Assembly: GCA_009910795.1 (NCBI GenBank)
Contig: VMEE01000076.1
Location: forward strand, 7,309-71,308
DNA: 64,000 bases
Origin: Dehalobacter sp. CP
GTDB taxonomy: Bacteria; Bacillota_B; Desulfitobacteriia; Desulfitobacteriales; Syntrophobotulaceae
Reading direction: 5' to 3'
The notes beneath the pieces are model-generated. The model saw only the letters and a list, made by a program, of their open reading frames with translations. It made no database searches and was not told the DNA's origin. Positions 46,083-54,877 of the stretch are shown here, piece by piece. Within the stretch, counting starts at the first letter, position 1; every line of letters begins with the position of its first letter. The position numbers and the translations under genes are program-made.

Positions 46083-46701
46083 TATAACGATCCCGCTTTT
46101 TCCGGGAATGGTTTCTTATCCCGGGGATCCGCCGTTTCAATCAGAACCGGTGTATTCCCTAGACAAGGATGGATATCGTCTTTCGATGCTTTCGATGGGC
46201 TCCCATTGTGGAACCCATCTTGATGCGCCGTCTCATTGCCTGACAGGAGGAGGATCTGTTGACAGGATTCCTCTGGAGTTGCTTATCGGAGCGGCCAGGG
46301 TAATCGAAGTGGCGGTTGCGGGGAGTATCCTGCCTGACCATCTGATCCCCAAAGGAATCCGCGAAGGGGACAGGATCTTGTTTAAAACCCGGAACTCAGG
46401 CCTTTTAAAGGACCCTATGTTTCAACCGGAGTATACTTATCTTTCTTCCGAAGCCGCTGAATACCTTGCAGCAAAAAAGGTACAATTGGTTGGGATCGAT
46501 TACTTGTCCATTGATGATTCTACGAGCAGCGCTTATTCAAGTCATACCATTCTGCTTTCCGGAAACAGTGCAGTATTAGAAGGACTAGACTTATCTGAAG
46601 TTAATGAGGGAGATTACTTTCTTGTTGCACTGCCTCTAAAAATAAGAGACTGCGACGGCAGTCCCGTAAGAGCGGTTTTAATTGAAGGAATGAATCCATA
46701 A
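46069..46701 (+). CDS. Cyclase-family hydrolase (kynurenine formamidase-like)
   Basis: A 210-residue protein of the cyclase/arylformamidase family with the metal-binding motif H-x-G-T-H-x-D (SHCGTHLDAPSH) near residue 45, and later GIDYLSIDDST. Known members hydrolyse N-formylkynurenine or isatin. No tryptophan-degradation genes are nearby, so substrate is open. The ATG at 46069 has GGGAG six bases upstream and lies inside the end of the diguanylate cyclase gene, indicating coupling. Confidence 0.88.
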   Translation: MVIHDITIPLFPGMVSYPGDPPFQSEPVYSLDKDGYRLSMLSMGSHCGTHLDAPSHCLTGGGSVDRIPLELLIGAARVIEVAVAGSILPDHLIPKGIREGDRILFKTRNSGLLKDPMFQPEYTYLSSEAAEYLAAKKVQLVGIDYLSIDDSTSSAYSSHTILLSGNSAVLEGLDLSEVNEGDYFLVALPLKIRDCDGSPVRAVLIEGMNP

Positions 46702-46709
46702 ACAATCAA

Positions 46710-47039
46710 TTAGGGAGAAAGATGTTCGAGCCCCTGGGTCAGTATCCGATAAACATGATCGTCACTCAAAGAATAAACACTTGTCTTACCGGCCCGGCGT
46801 ACCTTGACTAATTTATATTGCCGGAGAATTCTTAATTGGTGGGAGACGGCCGATTGGCTCATACTTAAAATTTCTGCCAGTTCATTCACATACAGCTCAT
46901 GATCCAGTAGTGCAAAAAGGATACGTATTCTGGAGAAATCCGCAAATACCTTATAAAAGTCTGCCAGTTCCAGGGATAGTTCTATACCTGGAATATGTTT
47001 TTGGGGCTGTTCCGGGACAGGTGCGTGAAATACAGACAT
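46710..47039 (-). CDS. ArsR/SmtB-family metal-responsive repressor
   Basis: A 109-residue winged-helix repressor (LSMSQSAVSHQLRILRQYKLVK recognition region). The C-terminal helix has D-x-H spacing (SDDHVYRILTQGLEH), similar to the alpha-5 zinc or nickel site of SmtB/CzrA, although the last ligand is not obvious. A near-perfect palindrome lies 38 bp upstream of its start. There is no adjacent efflux gene on its strand, so it seems to be an orphan. Confidence 0.9.
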   Translation of the reverse strand: MSVFHAPVPEQPQKHIPGIELSLELADFYKVFADFSRIRILFALLDHELYVNELAEILSMSQSAVSHQLRILRQYKLVKVRRAGKTSVYSLSDDHVYRILTQGLEHLSP

Positions 47040-47076
47040 TTTAACGGCCTCCTAAAGCAAAATATAATCAAAACTG

Positions 47077-47102
47077 TACATATGCGCATATATGCATATG
47101 TA
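47077..47102. promoter_or_regulatory. Candidate ArsR operator
   Basis: TACATATGC (47077-47085) and GCATATGTA (47094-47102) are perfect inverted arms around an 8-base AT-rich centre. The site is placed to repress the arsR-like gene by autoregulation. Confidence 0.65.
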
Positions 47103-47171
47103 CGTATTTATAATACTAAGTATTGTTGGGGGCTGTCAATACATTCAGGCTGGATACTTACAGTTCCTTGC

Positions 47172-47423
47172 CTAGTATACCGTTCTCTAAATAACTAGAC
47201 ATTAAAACCTTCATAGCAGGGTCTGTGTGCCTCAGTTCCAGCGTAAGCGGAGCATGGATGCGGAGCGCGGCTGTTTGACGGCCACGGAGGGCCTAATGTC
47301 GCTGCCATGGATGGCAAAGAGCGACTCGCCATGGAGGGCGCTATCTGCCGAGAGCGGAATGTGGCGCGCAGACTAGACCCAAATGAATATATTTGTCAAA
47401 TTATTAAAAGATCAATGTACTAG
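47172..47423. repeat. MITE-like structured repeat, copy 3 (longest form)
   Basis: A 252-bp unit bounded by CTAG at both ends. The core 47221-47373 has terminal arms GTCTGTGTGCC and GGCGCGCAGAC and an inside almost the same as copy 2. Both outer flanks recur in reverse orientation around copy 4 at 58426-58545, so the repeat unit runs CTAG to CTAG. Confidence 0.8.
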
Positions 47424-47435
47424 ACCCCAAAAAAA

Positions 47436-48521
47436 TCATTTGAATCTCCCTGATTTGAATAAACTGTTGAAGCTATCCCTGAACTGCGTAAACAACAGCC
47501 CTCCGAGGAAGATCAGCCCAGCGAATCCGATTAAAGGATATATGGCAGAGACTGCCGCGGAAAAACCGTACCGGGCAGCGATAATTGCACCGATGGAAGC
47601 AAGGCTCGCGCCAAGAATCCTTTGCTTGTTGTCGTAGGCAATCCTGGCTGTAAAGCCGTAGAGTATGCTTACGGCAGTGGTATAGATCTCCAAAAGCAAA
47701 ATGAGCCCGTAAGCATAGCCTACCAGGGGATTCAGTCTGGTAGCGAGAAATACCATGGGAACCTGAAAAGGAAGAATTTCCGGAGACCCGCAGATGATTG
47801 CCAGATTAATTGCCAGAATCCCAGCACCTAACCCTAGACCACCCAGCAGGCCACCCCAAACAAGACTCTTTTTACTCCGGCCTTCCACACCTAAGGGAGA
47901 CAAGATAGCCACAGACAGTACAATATTGTAAGAAACATAGAGTATGGCTGCCGTGGGCCAATGGGATGCTGCCGGAGATTCTAGCGATTCGAGCAATGCA
48001 ATTTTGGATGGTGTGATTGGATCGAGGACAATCGAGATTATGGCAACACTGAAGACGGCAAGGAGCAGAAAAGGTACGACAAAACCAATGGCTCGTATGA
48101 CGTTTCTGACCCCGGAAATGACGGTGAGAAACGCAAGCAGAATAACGGTAATACTGCCCAGAAGCGGGGAAAAGCCAAGCTGCTCTTCAACAACAGCGCC
48201 GGATCCTGCCGCCATGACGATCAGGACACCCAAGAAGCTCAAGGTAATAAACCAATCCATCAAAATGCCAAGAGGCTTCCCAAATGTGAATCTAACCAGT
48301 TCCAGGTGCGAATCGGCATTTTGTTCTCTGGATATCCGCATGATGAGAATCCCGAAATAACAAAACAAGACAGTGCACACGGCGATACCGGCAAAACCTT
48401 TCGTTCCAAATACAGTAAAAAATTGGAGAACCTCCTGTCCGGTCGCAAACCCTGCTCCGACAATTGTTCCGATGAAGGCGGCTGCAATTGAAACTGTGGA
48501 AAACTGTTTTGTATTTTTCAT
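47436..48521 (-). CDS. YkvI-family membrane protein (amino acid permease-like fold)
   Basis: A 361-residue protein with about ten hydrophobic segments, starting SIAAAFIGTIVGAGFATGQE, which is the signature of YkvI-type transporters distantly related to the APC/spore germination permease group. The helix 1 break (GAGFATG) matches a substrate-binding unwound helix. Its substrate is unknown. It is a single-gene unit, divergent from the 48689 gene. A 15-bp palindrome lies upstream. Confidence 0.83.
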   Translation of the reverse strand: MKNTKQFSTVSIAAAFIGTIVGAGFATGQEVLQFFTVFGTKGFAGIAVCTVLFCYFGILIMRISREQNADSHLELVRFTFGKPLGILMDWFITLSFLGVLIVMAAGSGAVVEEQLGFSPLLGSITVILLAFLTVISGVRNVIRAIGFVVPFLLLAVFSVAIISIVLDPITPSKIALLESLESPAASHWPTAAILYVSYNIVLSVAILSPLGVEGRSKKSLVWGGLLGGLGLGAGILAINLAIICGSPEILPFQVPMVFLATRLNPLVGYAYGLILLLEIYTTAVSILYGFTARIAYDNKQRILGASLASIGAIIAARYGFSAAVSAIYPLIGFAGLIFLGGLLFTQFRDSFNSLFKSGRFK

Positions 48522-48540
48522 ACTTCACCTGCTTTCCCTC

Positions 48541-48555
48541 TGAACCTAGGGTTCA
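48541..48555. promoter_or_regulatory. Perfect 15-bp palindrome upstream of the YkvI-type gene
   Basis: TGAACC-TAG-GGTTCA sits 20 bp before the start codon on the minus strand, a good place for a repressor site. The regulator is unknown. Confidence 0.4.
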
Positions 48556-48688
48556 AGGAACAATATCCTTAAAGATTATTATGTCAAATATCTCTGGAAA
48601 TGAACTTCAACGCATGCAGAATAGGTAATAATGGTGTAGAATAATATAGGCACAAAGGAATTAATTTGAATGCTTATGGGGGGTAAAA

Positions 48689-49333
48689 ATGTCACCGGAA
48701 AAGAAAAAAATATATGCTGTCATCATCATTGCTGTTTTTTGCCTGATTATTGTCACGGGGATAGGAAATTTCCGAGCCAAACAGCTCGCACTAGATTTGG
48801 CAGGCCAACGGGTCAGCAACACGCTTACTCTGGCCGTGGCTGATTTTGATAACGAAAAACTTCAGGAGCTTATTCAAACGCAGAATCAGCAGAATGCTTA
48901 TTACGGAGAACTTCAGGCGAAGCTGATGCAGTTAAAGACAGAGCACCAGCTCGAAAATATTTACATGTTATACAAGGATGAGCAGAATAAGGCCTGGTTT
49001 TACGTTGTCGATGCGAGGGCCGAGGATGACCCGGCACATTTATCTTTGGGACAATTGGAGAACAACGCCTCGTCGGCAGTAGAGAACACGCTGAAGGGCA
49101 AAGTTGTCCAGGGAGAATATCACACGACTTCACTGGGGACATTCGTATCGAGTTACCAGGAAGTGAAGGATGCCGGCGGAAAGACGTATGCTGTTCTGGC
49201 AGGGGATATCGATGTTAAGAATGTGACAGAATTCCTGTACTTAACCAGATATGTACAATTCGGGATCATGGCGGTTAGTTTGCTGCTGATTGGCCTTATC
49301 GTTTATTTAAGCGGCAGAAATAATATTAATTAG
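48689..49333 (+). CDS. Hypothetical membrane protein with extracytoplasmic sensor-like domain
   Basis: A 214-residue protein with a membrane helix at each end (about residues 8-25 and 190-208) and about 165 residues outside the membrane between them. This is the layout of the sensory part of chemoreceptors and histidine kinases, but no cytoplasmic output domain follows the second helix. The loop has YMLYKDEQNKAWFYVVDA, reminiscent of Cache/PAS sensors. GGGGGG precedes the ATG. It could be a stand-alone sensor that works with a partner, or a truncated receptor. Confidence 0.7.
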   Translation: MSPEKKKIYAVIIIAVFCLIIVTGIGNFRAKQLALDLAGQRVSNTLTLAVADFDNEKLQELIQTQNQQNAYYGELQAKLMQLKTEHQLENIYMLYKDEQNKAWFYVVDARAEDDPAHLSLGQLENNASSAVENTLKGKVVQGEYHTTSLGTFVSSYQEVKDAGGKTYAVLAGDIDVKNVTEFLYLTRYVQFGIMAVSLLLIGLIVYLSGRNNIN

Positions 49334-49454
49334 ACAAGAAACAATGTAATCCTAACCAATATAAGATTATATAAGAATAGATAAGAATAAGAAAATTCCT
49401 TACCGGAAATATTAGGAAGGATGATGCATATATTTCCAGGGGGGGATTTTTCTT

Positions 49455-50288
49455 TTGAATGATTATTATTTGGAAGTTGGAACTTCTGATTATAAAGAAG
49501 AGCTTTCTCAAGCAGTGCACGATTTGTACCATAAAGACGGGCTGCCGATTGAAATATCTGAAGTCTGCCGTGAGCCAAACTATCTGGTCAGCTTCATTTA
49601 TGCTAATTTGAAGGAGAAAAATGTCCGAAATGAGCTTACCGTCAAAATCGTTCAGTACTATATTGCCCATGCGCTGGGAAGCGTTGTTCTTCAGGGATGG
49701 GAAGAACGTTATATCAGAAAAAAATTAAAAAATGACTACAACATGTTCGGGAGCGAAATGGACGAGGCTTATCCAAAGGTTGCCGGATATCTGAATGACC
49801 AGGCAGAGACTGGTTTTCTTCGGCTTAGAAACAGAATCCTGGTAAAGTCCATTCTGGAATTTTTGAATGACCATCAAAGAATTGATCTGGAAGGATTTAT
49901 GAATTTCAGATCGGGTCAATATAAGAGAGAATTAAAGAAACAGATTGCGCGTGCTGTGAATGTTTATGCCCTTCAGCAGGAGCATGAAAGCTTTGTACGA
50001 CTCCTGAAAAGATTTTTTGAATCCCAGCGGGATAACAAAAATACGATGCATATGGTCATCAATCACAAAGATGAAGTGGCATTTTACGATGACAAGCATT
50101 CCGTTCTGATAAATTCCGGTGCTGAAAGCGAAGATCATCCCATCAGTGTTTTGCTGAAACGTTCTCCGAATCACCTGATCGTTCATGTTGCAGCAGAAAA
50201 ACAGTCTGGAATCGCCCAGATTGTTCAGGAAGTTTTTGGTGATAAGATGACCTATTGCCGGGGATGCAGCCTATGTAAAGAGAACTGA
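49455..50288 (+). CDS. ytxC: Putative sporulation protein YtxC
   Basis: A 277-residue YtxC-family protein, a conserved sporulation-associated family of unknown reaction found in spore-forming Firmicutes beside thrS. Features include the long helical middle and the C-terminal CRGCSLC motif. Start is TTG after a run of seven G, the only start that keeps the conserved N-terminus (NDYYLEV). It lies immediately upstream of the thrS T-box, as in Bacillus. Confidence 0.83.
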   Translation: MNDYYLEVGTSDYKEELSQAVHDLYHKDGLPIEISEVCREPNYLVSFIYANLKEKNVRNELTVKIVQYYIAHALGSVVLQGWEERYIRKKLKNDYNMFGSEMDEAYPKVAGYLNDQAETGFLRLRNRILVKSILEFLNDHQRIDLEGFMNFRSGQYKRELKKQIARAVNVYALQQEHESFVRLLKRFFESQRDNKNTMHMVINHKDEVAFYDDKHSVLINSGAESEDHPISVLLKRSPNHLIVHVAAEKQSGIAQIVQEVFGDKMTYCRGCSLCKEN

Positions 50289-50314
50289 TTGACAACATAC
50301 TTTAAGTGGTATAA
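50288..50314 (+). promoter_or_regulatory. Promoter of the thrS T-box transcript
   Basis: TTGACA (50288-50293) and TATAAT (50309-50314) are separated by 15 bp, slightly short of the ideal but otherwise consensus. The -35 overlaps the ytxC stop. Confidence 0.65.
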
Positions 50315-50319
50315 TCTAA

Positions 50320-50599
50320 GACTATAGAAAGAAATAATGAAGGCACGATGAAGAGGACAGTATCCTAATCGTTCGCATTTAGAGAGAAATGCCCTGGGCT
50401 GTGAGCATTTTTGCGATGTTTGGGAAAAGACCGCCTCCGAGTTCCTCGCCGAACATAATTTGCGTAGGCTGGACGTTTATCCGCGTTAAGGATTCCAAGG
50501 AAAATCAGCTGCCGGTATAGTAGGCGGTCGTATTTTTGAATTTGGGTGGAACCACGGGTTTCTATCGCTCTCGTCCCATAGGAAGGACGGGAGCTTTTT
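50320..50599 (+). promoter_or_regulatory. T-box riboswitch upstream of thrS
   Basis: The T-box motif GGGTGGAACCACGGG lies at about 50544-50558, followed by the terminator (GCTCTCGTCC/GGACGGGAGC, 50567-50594, then T5). Stem I shows the GATGAAGAGGACAGTA start and the AGAGAG bulge near 50381. ACC at 50430-50432 is a good candidate specifier for threonine. Uncharged tRNA-Thr would favour the antiterminator and allow thrS expression. Confidence 0.92.
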
Positions 50600-50674
50600 A
50601 GCGTTGATGCCAAAGAATTTAAAGAATGATGAATAAATGATGAATAATGAATAAGAACAGGGAGTGATAGGATC

Positions 50675-52600
50675 ATGTTAAATGTAACCTTAAAGGATGG
50701 TTCGGTTCGTCAAGTGGAACAGGGTTCAACGGTTCTGGAATTGGCTGCTTCTATTTCTCAGGGTCTGGCCAGGGTGGCGGTTGCAGGCAAGGTGGACGGG
50801 GAGGTTAAAGACCTCTCGTTTCCGATAGAAGATCATGCTAACGTAGAAATACTTACGCTTGATAATGAAGAGGGGCTGGAAGTAATGCGCCATTCAGCTT
50901 CCCACCTTTTGGCTCAGGCTGTGAAGAATCTTTTCCAGGGAACCATTCTGGGTATCGGTCCTGCGATTGCCAATGGTTTTTACTACGACTTTGACTCTGA
51001 ATACACTTTCACACCTGAGGATTTAGGCAAGATCGAAGAGGAGATGCGCAAACTGGCCAAGAACGATTATAAGTTTCAACGCCGTGAGGTTACCCGTGAA
51101 GAAGCGATTGACTATTTCCAAAATAAAGGGGAAAAATACAAAGTAGAATTGATTAATGATCTCCCCAAAGATGCCAGAATATCCATGTACACGCAGGGGG
51201 ATTTTACAGACCTCTGTGCCGGACCGCATGTTCCCGGAACAAAGGTATTGAAGGCCTTCAAATTGCAGAGCCTCGCTGGTGCATACTGGCGCGGCAGCGA
51301 GAAGAACAAAATGCTTCAGAGAATTTACGGTTTAGCTTTTGCCAAGACCTCTGATCTTGAGGATTATTTATTTAAGCTGGAAGAAGCCAAAAGGCGTGAC
51401 CACCGGAAGCTTGGGATGGAGCTTGACCTTTTCAGTCTGCACGATGAAGGTCCTGGCTTTCCGTTCTTTCATCCGAAGGGTATGGTCTTAAGGAATACGC
51501 TGGAAGATTTCTGGCGCAGAGAGCACCAGAAAAGAGGCTATGTTGAGATCAGAACGCCTATCATTTTGAATACAGCTCTCTGGCAGCAGTCCGGGCACTG
51601 GGATCATTATAAGGAAAACATGTATTTTACGAAAATAGACAATGAGGACTATGCCGTTAAACCGATGAACTGTCCCGGCGGTATGATTATGTACAAGACG
51701 AAACTGCGCAGCTATCGGGACCTGCCGATCCGCTGCGGAGAGCTAGGTCTTGTGCACAGGCATGAACTATCGGGTGCTCTGCATGGTTTGTTGAGAGTAA
51801 GAAATTTTACGCAGGATGATGCCCATATTTTTATGCTGCCGTCCCAGATCAAAGATGAGATCATTGGTGTCATTAATTTAGTTGATTATTTTTATAAAAT
51901 ATTTGGTTTTGCGTACCATGTTGAGCTTTCCACCCGGCCGGAGGATTCCATGGGCTCGGATCAGGATTGGGAAATGGCGACGAATGCCCTAAGAGATGCT
52001 TTAGAGGCCAAAGGGATGGATTACAAAATTAATCCTGGTGATGGAGCCTTCTACGGACCGAAAATTGATTTTCACCTGAAGGATTGTCTCGACAGAACGT
52101 GGCAGTGCGGAACCATCCAGTTGGATTTCCAGATGCCGGAGCGGTTCGACCTAACCTACATTGGGGAAGACGGAGATAAGCACCGTCCTGTTATGATCCA
52201 CAGGGTTGTTTACGGAAGTATCGAGCGTTTTATTGCACTTCTGACCGAGCAGTACGCCGGCGCTTTCCCGGTTTGGCTTTCGCCTGAGCAGGTGCGCATT
52301 CTGCCGATCAGTGACAAGCACAGCGCCTATGCTGAAAAAGTCAAGGGGCTGCTTATGGATCGGGATATCCGCACCGCGCTTGATGAACGCCGGGAGAAAA
52401 TCAACTATAAGATCAGGGAAGTACAGACCGATAAAATACCTTTTGCTTTGGTCGTCGGCGATAAAGAGGCTGAAGAGGGTACGGTATCTGTCCGCCGTTA
52501 TGGAGAGCAGAAGACCAGCGTCATGGAATTGGAAGATTTTATTTGCTTGATTCAGGACGAAATAAGCACCAAAAAAATTCCGGCAGGCAATCAGGCTTGA
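50675..52600 (+). CDS. thrS: Threonyl-tRNA synthetase
   Basis: A 641-residue class II synthetase with an N-terminal TGS domain (residues 1-60), an editing domain with the HSASHLLAQA motif, the class II core (motif 2 in RCGELGLVHRHE) and a C-terminal anticodon-binding domain. Length matches bacterial ThrRS. GGGAGTGA precedes the ATG. It is controlled by the T-box immediately upstream. Confidence 0.98.
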   Translation: MLNVTLKDGSVRQVEQGSTVLELAASISQGLARVAVAGKVDGEVKDLSFPIEDHANVEILTLDNEEGLEVMRHSASHLLAQAVKNLFQGTILGIGPAIANGFYYDFDSEYTFTPEDLGKIEEEMRKLAKNDYKFQRREVTREEAIDYFQNKGEKYKVELINDLPKDARISMYTQGDFTDLCAGPHVPGTKVLKAFKLQSLAGAYWRGSEKNKMLQRIYGLAFAKTSDLEDYLFKLEEAKRRDHRKLGMELDLFSLHDEGPGFPFFHPKGMVLRNTLEDFWRREHQKRGYVEIRTPIILNTALWQQSGHWDHYKENMYFTKIDNEDYAVKPMNCPGGMIMYKTKLRSYRDLPIRCGELGLVHRHELSGALHGLLRVRNFTQDDAHIFMLPSQIKDEIIGVINLVDYFYKIFGFAYHVELSTRPEDSMGSDQDWEMATNALRDALEAKGMDYKINPGDGAFYGPKIDFHLKDCLDRTWQCGTIQLDFQMPERFDLTYIGEDGDKHRPVMIHRVVYGSIERFIALLTEQYAGAFPVWLSPEQVRILPISDKHSAYAEKVKGLLMDRDIRTALDERREKINYKIREVQTDKIPFALVVGDKEAEEGTVSVRRYGEQKTSVMELEDFICLIQDEISTKKIPAGNQA

Positions 52601-52655
52601 ACACTGGATTGACCAGCGGAAAACAATACAAATTCCGGAGAGTGGTGGGTTAAAC

Positions 52656-53603
52656 TTGACTGAGAAAAAGAATTGGAATGAGTTAAAGCCAGGAGAGTCT
52701 TTGGTCGCATTTTTCCTGATTCGCAGGGTTGAAACGAAGACTACGGCTGGCGGAAACCGGTATCTTGATATCGTCCTGGGTGACGCCGGCGGGGAAATAA
52801 CCGCAAGGATGTGGGACTGCAAGCAGGAAGATGAAACACTGTATCAAAGCAACATGCTTGTAAAGATCAAAGGCAGTATGGCGGAATGGCAAGGCAAGAA
52901 ACAAGTTAAGATCGATAAAATCCGTGCAGTTGTTGAGGACGATCAAGTTGACATTAATGCGTTTATACCTGTGGCGCCGTATAGTCCAGAAGCAATGTAC
53001 GCTGAGCTCCTGCAATACCTCGCCAGGATGGAGAATGTCAAACTAAGAGAAACAGTCCAGCTTCTCCTGACGGAAGCCGGAGAGAAACTGCTGATTCATC
53101 CGGCTGCTGTGCAGAATCATCATGCCTTAAGGTCGGGACTGCTGTATCATACGCTGACAATGCTTAAAGCTGGAGAAAAACTAGCGGATGTCTATACTTT
53201 CCTGGATAAGGATCTTCTTTATGCCGGGATTATGCTGCACGATGTTGCCAAGCTTGATGAAATTGATGCCAATGCCCTCGGGATCGCCACAGAGTATACA
53301 GTTGAGGGACAGCTGCTAGGTCATATTGTTCAAGGAATCAAGAAAATTGAAAAGGCTGCAGACAAAGTGGGTCTCGATGAGGAGACCAGTCTCCTTCTTC
53401 AGCATATGCTGCTTTCGCACCATTATGAGCCGGAATTTGGCAGTCCCAAGAGACCGATGTTTCCGGAGGCAGAAATCCTTCATTATCTGGATATCATTGA
53501 CGCCAGGATGTTTGATATGGAGAAAGCCCTGAATGAAACCGAGCCGGGATATTTTACGGATAGGCTCTGGACGCTCAATAACAGAAGGTTATACAAGAGG
53601 TGA
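52656..53603 (+). CDS. 3'-5' exoribonuclease YhaM-type (OB fold plus HD domain)
   Basis: A 315-residue protein with an N-terminal OB-fold nucleic-acid-binding domain (residues 15-100) and an HD phosphohydrolase domain (HHALRSGLLYHTLTM, IMLHDVAKLDEI). This is the layout of YhaM, which trims RNA or single-stranded DNA from the 3' end. Start is TTG, with GGTGGG a few bases upstream; no better start keeps the OB fold. It lies 55 bp after thrS and five bases before the lipoprotein gene. Confidence 0.85.
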   Translation: MTEKKNWNELKPGESLVAFFLIRRVETKTTAGGNRYLDIVLGDAGGEITARMWDCKQEDETLYQSNMLVKIKGSMAEWQGKKQVKIDKIRAVVEDDQVDINAFIPVAPYSPEAMYAELLQYLARMENVKLRETVQLLLTEAGEKLLIHPAAVQNHHALRSGLLYHTLTMLKAGEKLADVYTFLDKDLLYAGIMLHDVAKLDEIDANALGIATEYTVEGQLLGHIVQGIKKIEKAADKVGLDEETSLLLQHMLLSHHYEPEFGSPKRPMFPEAEILHYLDIIDARMFDMEKALNETEPGYFTDRLWTLNNRRLYKR

Positions 53604-53607
53604 AGAA

Positions 53608-54666
53608 ATGTCAAAAAGAAATGCAGTGAAAATATGGGGAAAGATGCTTTGTTTGCTTGTTATAGCCTTTTTGTTGCTGACTGGCTGCGGGATTCTGGGA
53701 GGCGGCGGTCAGGACGTACCTTCGGATGACTCGGGAAACTACGCGATCAAGGTCGGACTGATTACCGGCCAGGACGGAATCGAGGATATTTATTCTGAAA
53801 AAGCCTGGGAAGGGCTGCAAAAGGCACAACAGGAACTAAACGCCGGGATCGGCTATGTTAAGGTCAAGAATGATAAAGACTATCCGTCGGGGCTTGCCGA
53901 GCTTAAATCCCAGGACTGTCAGGTCATATTTACCATAGGTTCCGCTGCCATTCCGGCAACCCTGGAAGCGGCAGAAAAAAACCCTAAAATCACCTATGTC
54001 TGTCTGGACAGCACGATCGAGGGGACCATACCTGATAATGTTCTGGCCGTGTCCTATAGAGTAGAGGAAGCTGCTTTTCTGGCAGGGTATCTGGCGGCAA
54101 AAAGGACGGAAACAAATGTCGTTGGTGTTATCTTAGGGGACAATAAAGAAGCAGCGCAGCCTTACTTTTATGGTTTCAAGAGCGGAGTACGGTTCGTCAA
54201 TCCCAACTGTGAGCTTTTGAAAGGAAATGCCGCTACTTTCACCAATAAGACCAGGGTCGAAGAAATGGCGGAAGCGATGGTCAATTCTGATGCCGATGTT
54301 ATTTTTCATAGCGCAGGTCTGGCAGGAAAAGCAATGATTGAAGTTATGGAGGAAAAAGGCAAGTATGCGATAGGCGCCGACATTGATCAAAATGGTCTGG
54401 CACCTGAGACTGTCCTTACTTCAGTTATCAAAGAAAACGGCGAGGTCGCTTACAGCATCATCAAACAAATTGAAGAGAACACCTTGGCGTCCGGTAAAAA
54501 TGTATCGTATGGCTTAGCAGAGAATGCCGTCGGTTTGGCAGAGACAACTGAATCTATGGTTTCGGAAGAAACCTATACCAAAATAAATGAATATAAGCAA
54601 AAAATTATTGACGGAAAGATCACGGTTCCGGCCAATGAAAATGAAACATTTAAAATCACATATTAG
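53608..54666 (+). CDS. BMP/PnrA-family substrate-binding lipoprotein
   Basis: A 352-residue lipoprotein with a signal peptide ending in the lipobox LLTGC near residue 28 and a periplasmic-binding fold of the BMP (PnrA/Med) family (KVGLITGQDGIED, YVCLDSTIEG, VSYRVEEAAFLAGYLA). Members bind purine nucleosides for ABC import. No transporter subunits adjoin it, so it may act as a receptor or serve a distant ABC system. The ATG at 53608 has GAGGTGAAG upstream. Confidence 0.88.
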   Translation: MSKRNAVKIWGKMLCLLVIAFLLLTGCGILGGGGQDVPSDDSGNYAIKVGLITGQDGIEDIYSEKAWEGLQKAQQELNAGIGYVKVKNDKDYPSGLAELKSQDCQVIFTIGSAAIPATLEAAEKNPKITYVCLDSTIEGTIPDNVLAVSYRVEEAAFLAGYLAAKRTETNVVGVILGDNKEAAQPYFYGFKSGVRFVNPNCELLKGNAATFTNKTRVEEMAEAMVNSDADVIFHSAGLAGKAMIEVMEEKGKYAIGADIDQNGLAPETVLTSVIKENGEVAYSIIKQIEENTLASGKNVSYGLAENAVGLAETTESMVSEETYTKINEYKQKIIDGKITVPANENETFKITY

Positions 54667-54670
54667 ATGA

Positions 54671-54699
54671 TTGACATTGAACGCTGAACTATGTATAAT
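54671..54699 (+). promoter_or_regulatory. Consensus promoter of infC-rpmI-rplT
   Basis: TTGACA (54671-54676) and TATAAT (54694-54699) with 17-bp spacing; a perfect sigma-70 type promoter immediately after the preceding lipoprotein gene. Confidence 0.93.
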
Positions 54700-54704
54700 A
54701 TTCA

Positions 54705-54832
54705 TGCCAAGTAGAAGCCATCCGCTTCTCACCTCATGACGTAATGCCGATGAGGTCCTAGTGAGTTTTCCAGCAGGATTATGCTCATTTTGTATGATGA
54801 AGACGGGTGGAATACCGTCTTTATTTTTTTTA
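54705..54832 (+). promoter_or_regulatory. Ribosomal L20 leader-type autoregulatory element
   Basis: The infC leader contains AGAAGCC followed by GCTTCTCACC, a CTCAT/ATGAGG helix and a terminator (AAGACGG/CCGTCTT, 54800-54821, then a T run). This matches the general plan of L20 leaders in Firmicutes, in which L20 binds the nascent leader and terminates transcription. I infer the class from position and architecture. Confidence 0.7.
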
Positions 54833-54877
54833 TACTCTTTGGCTCGTTGTTAGCAAAAAAATTGGAGGTGATTCGCT

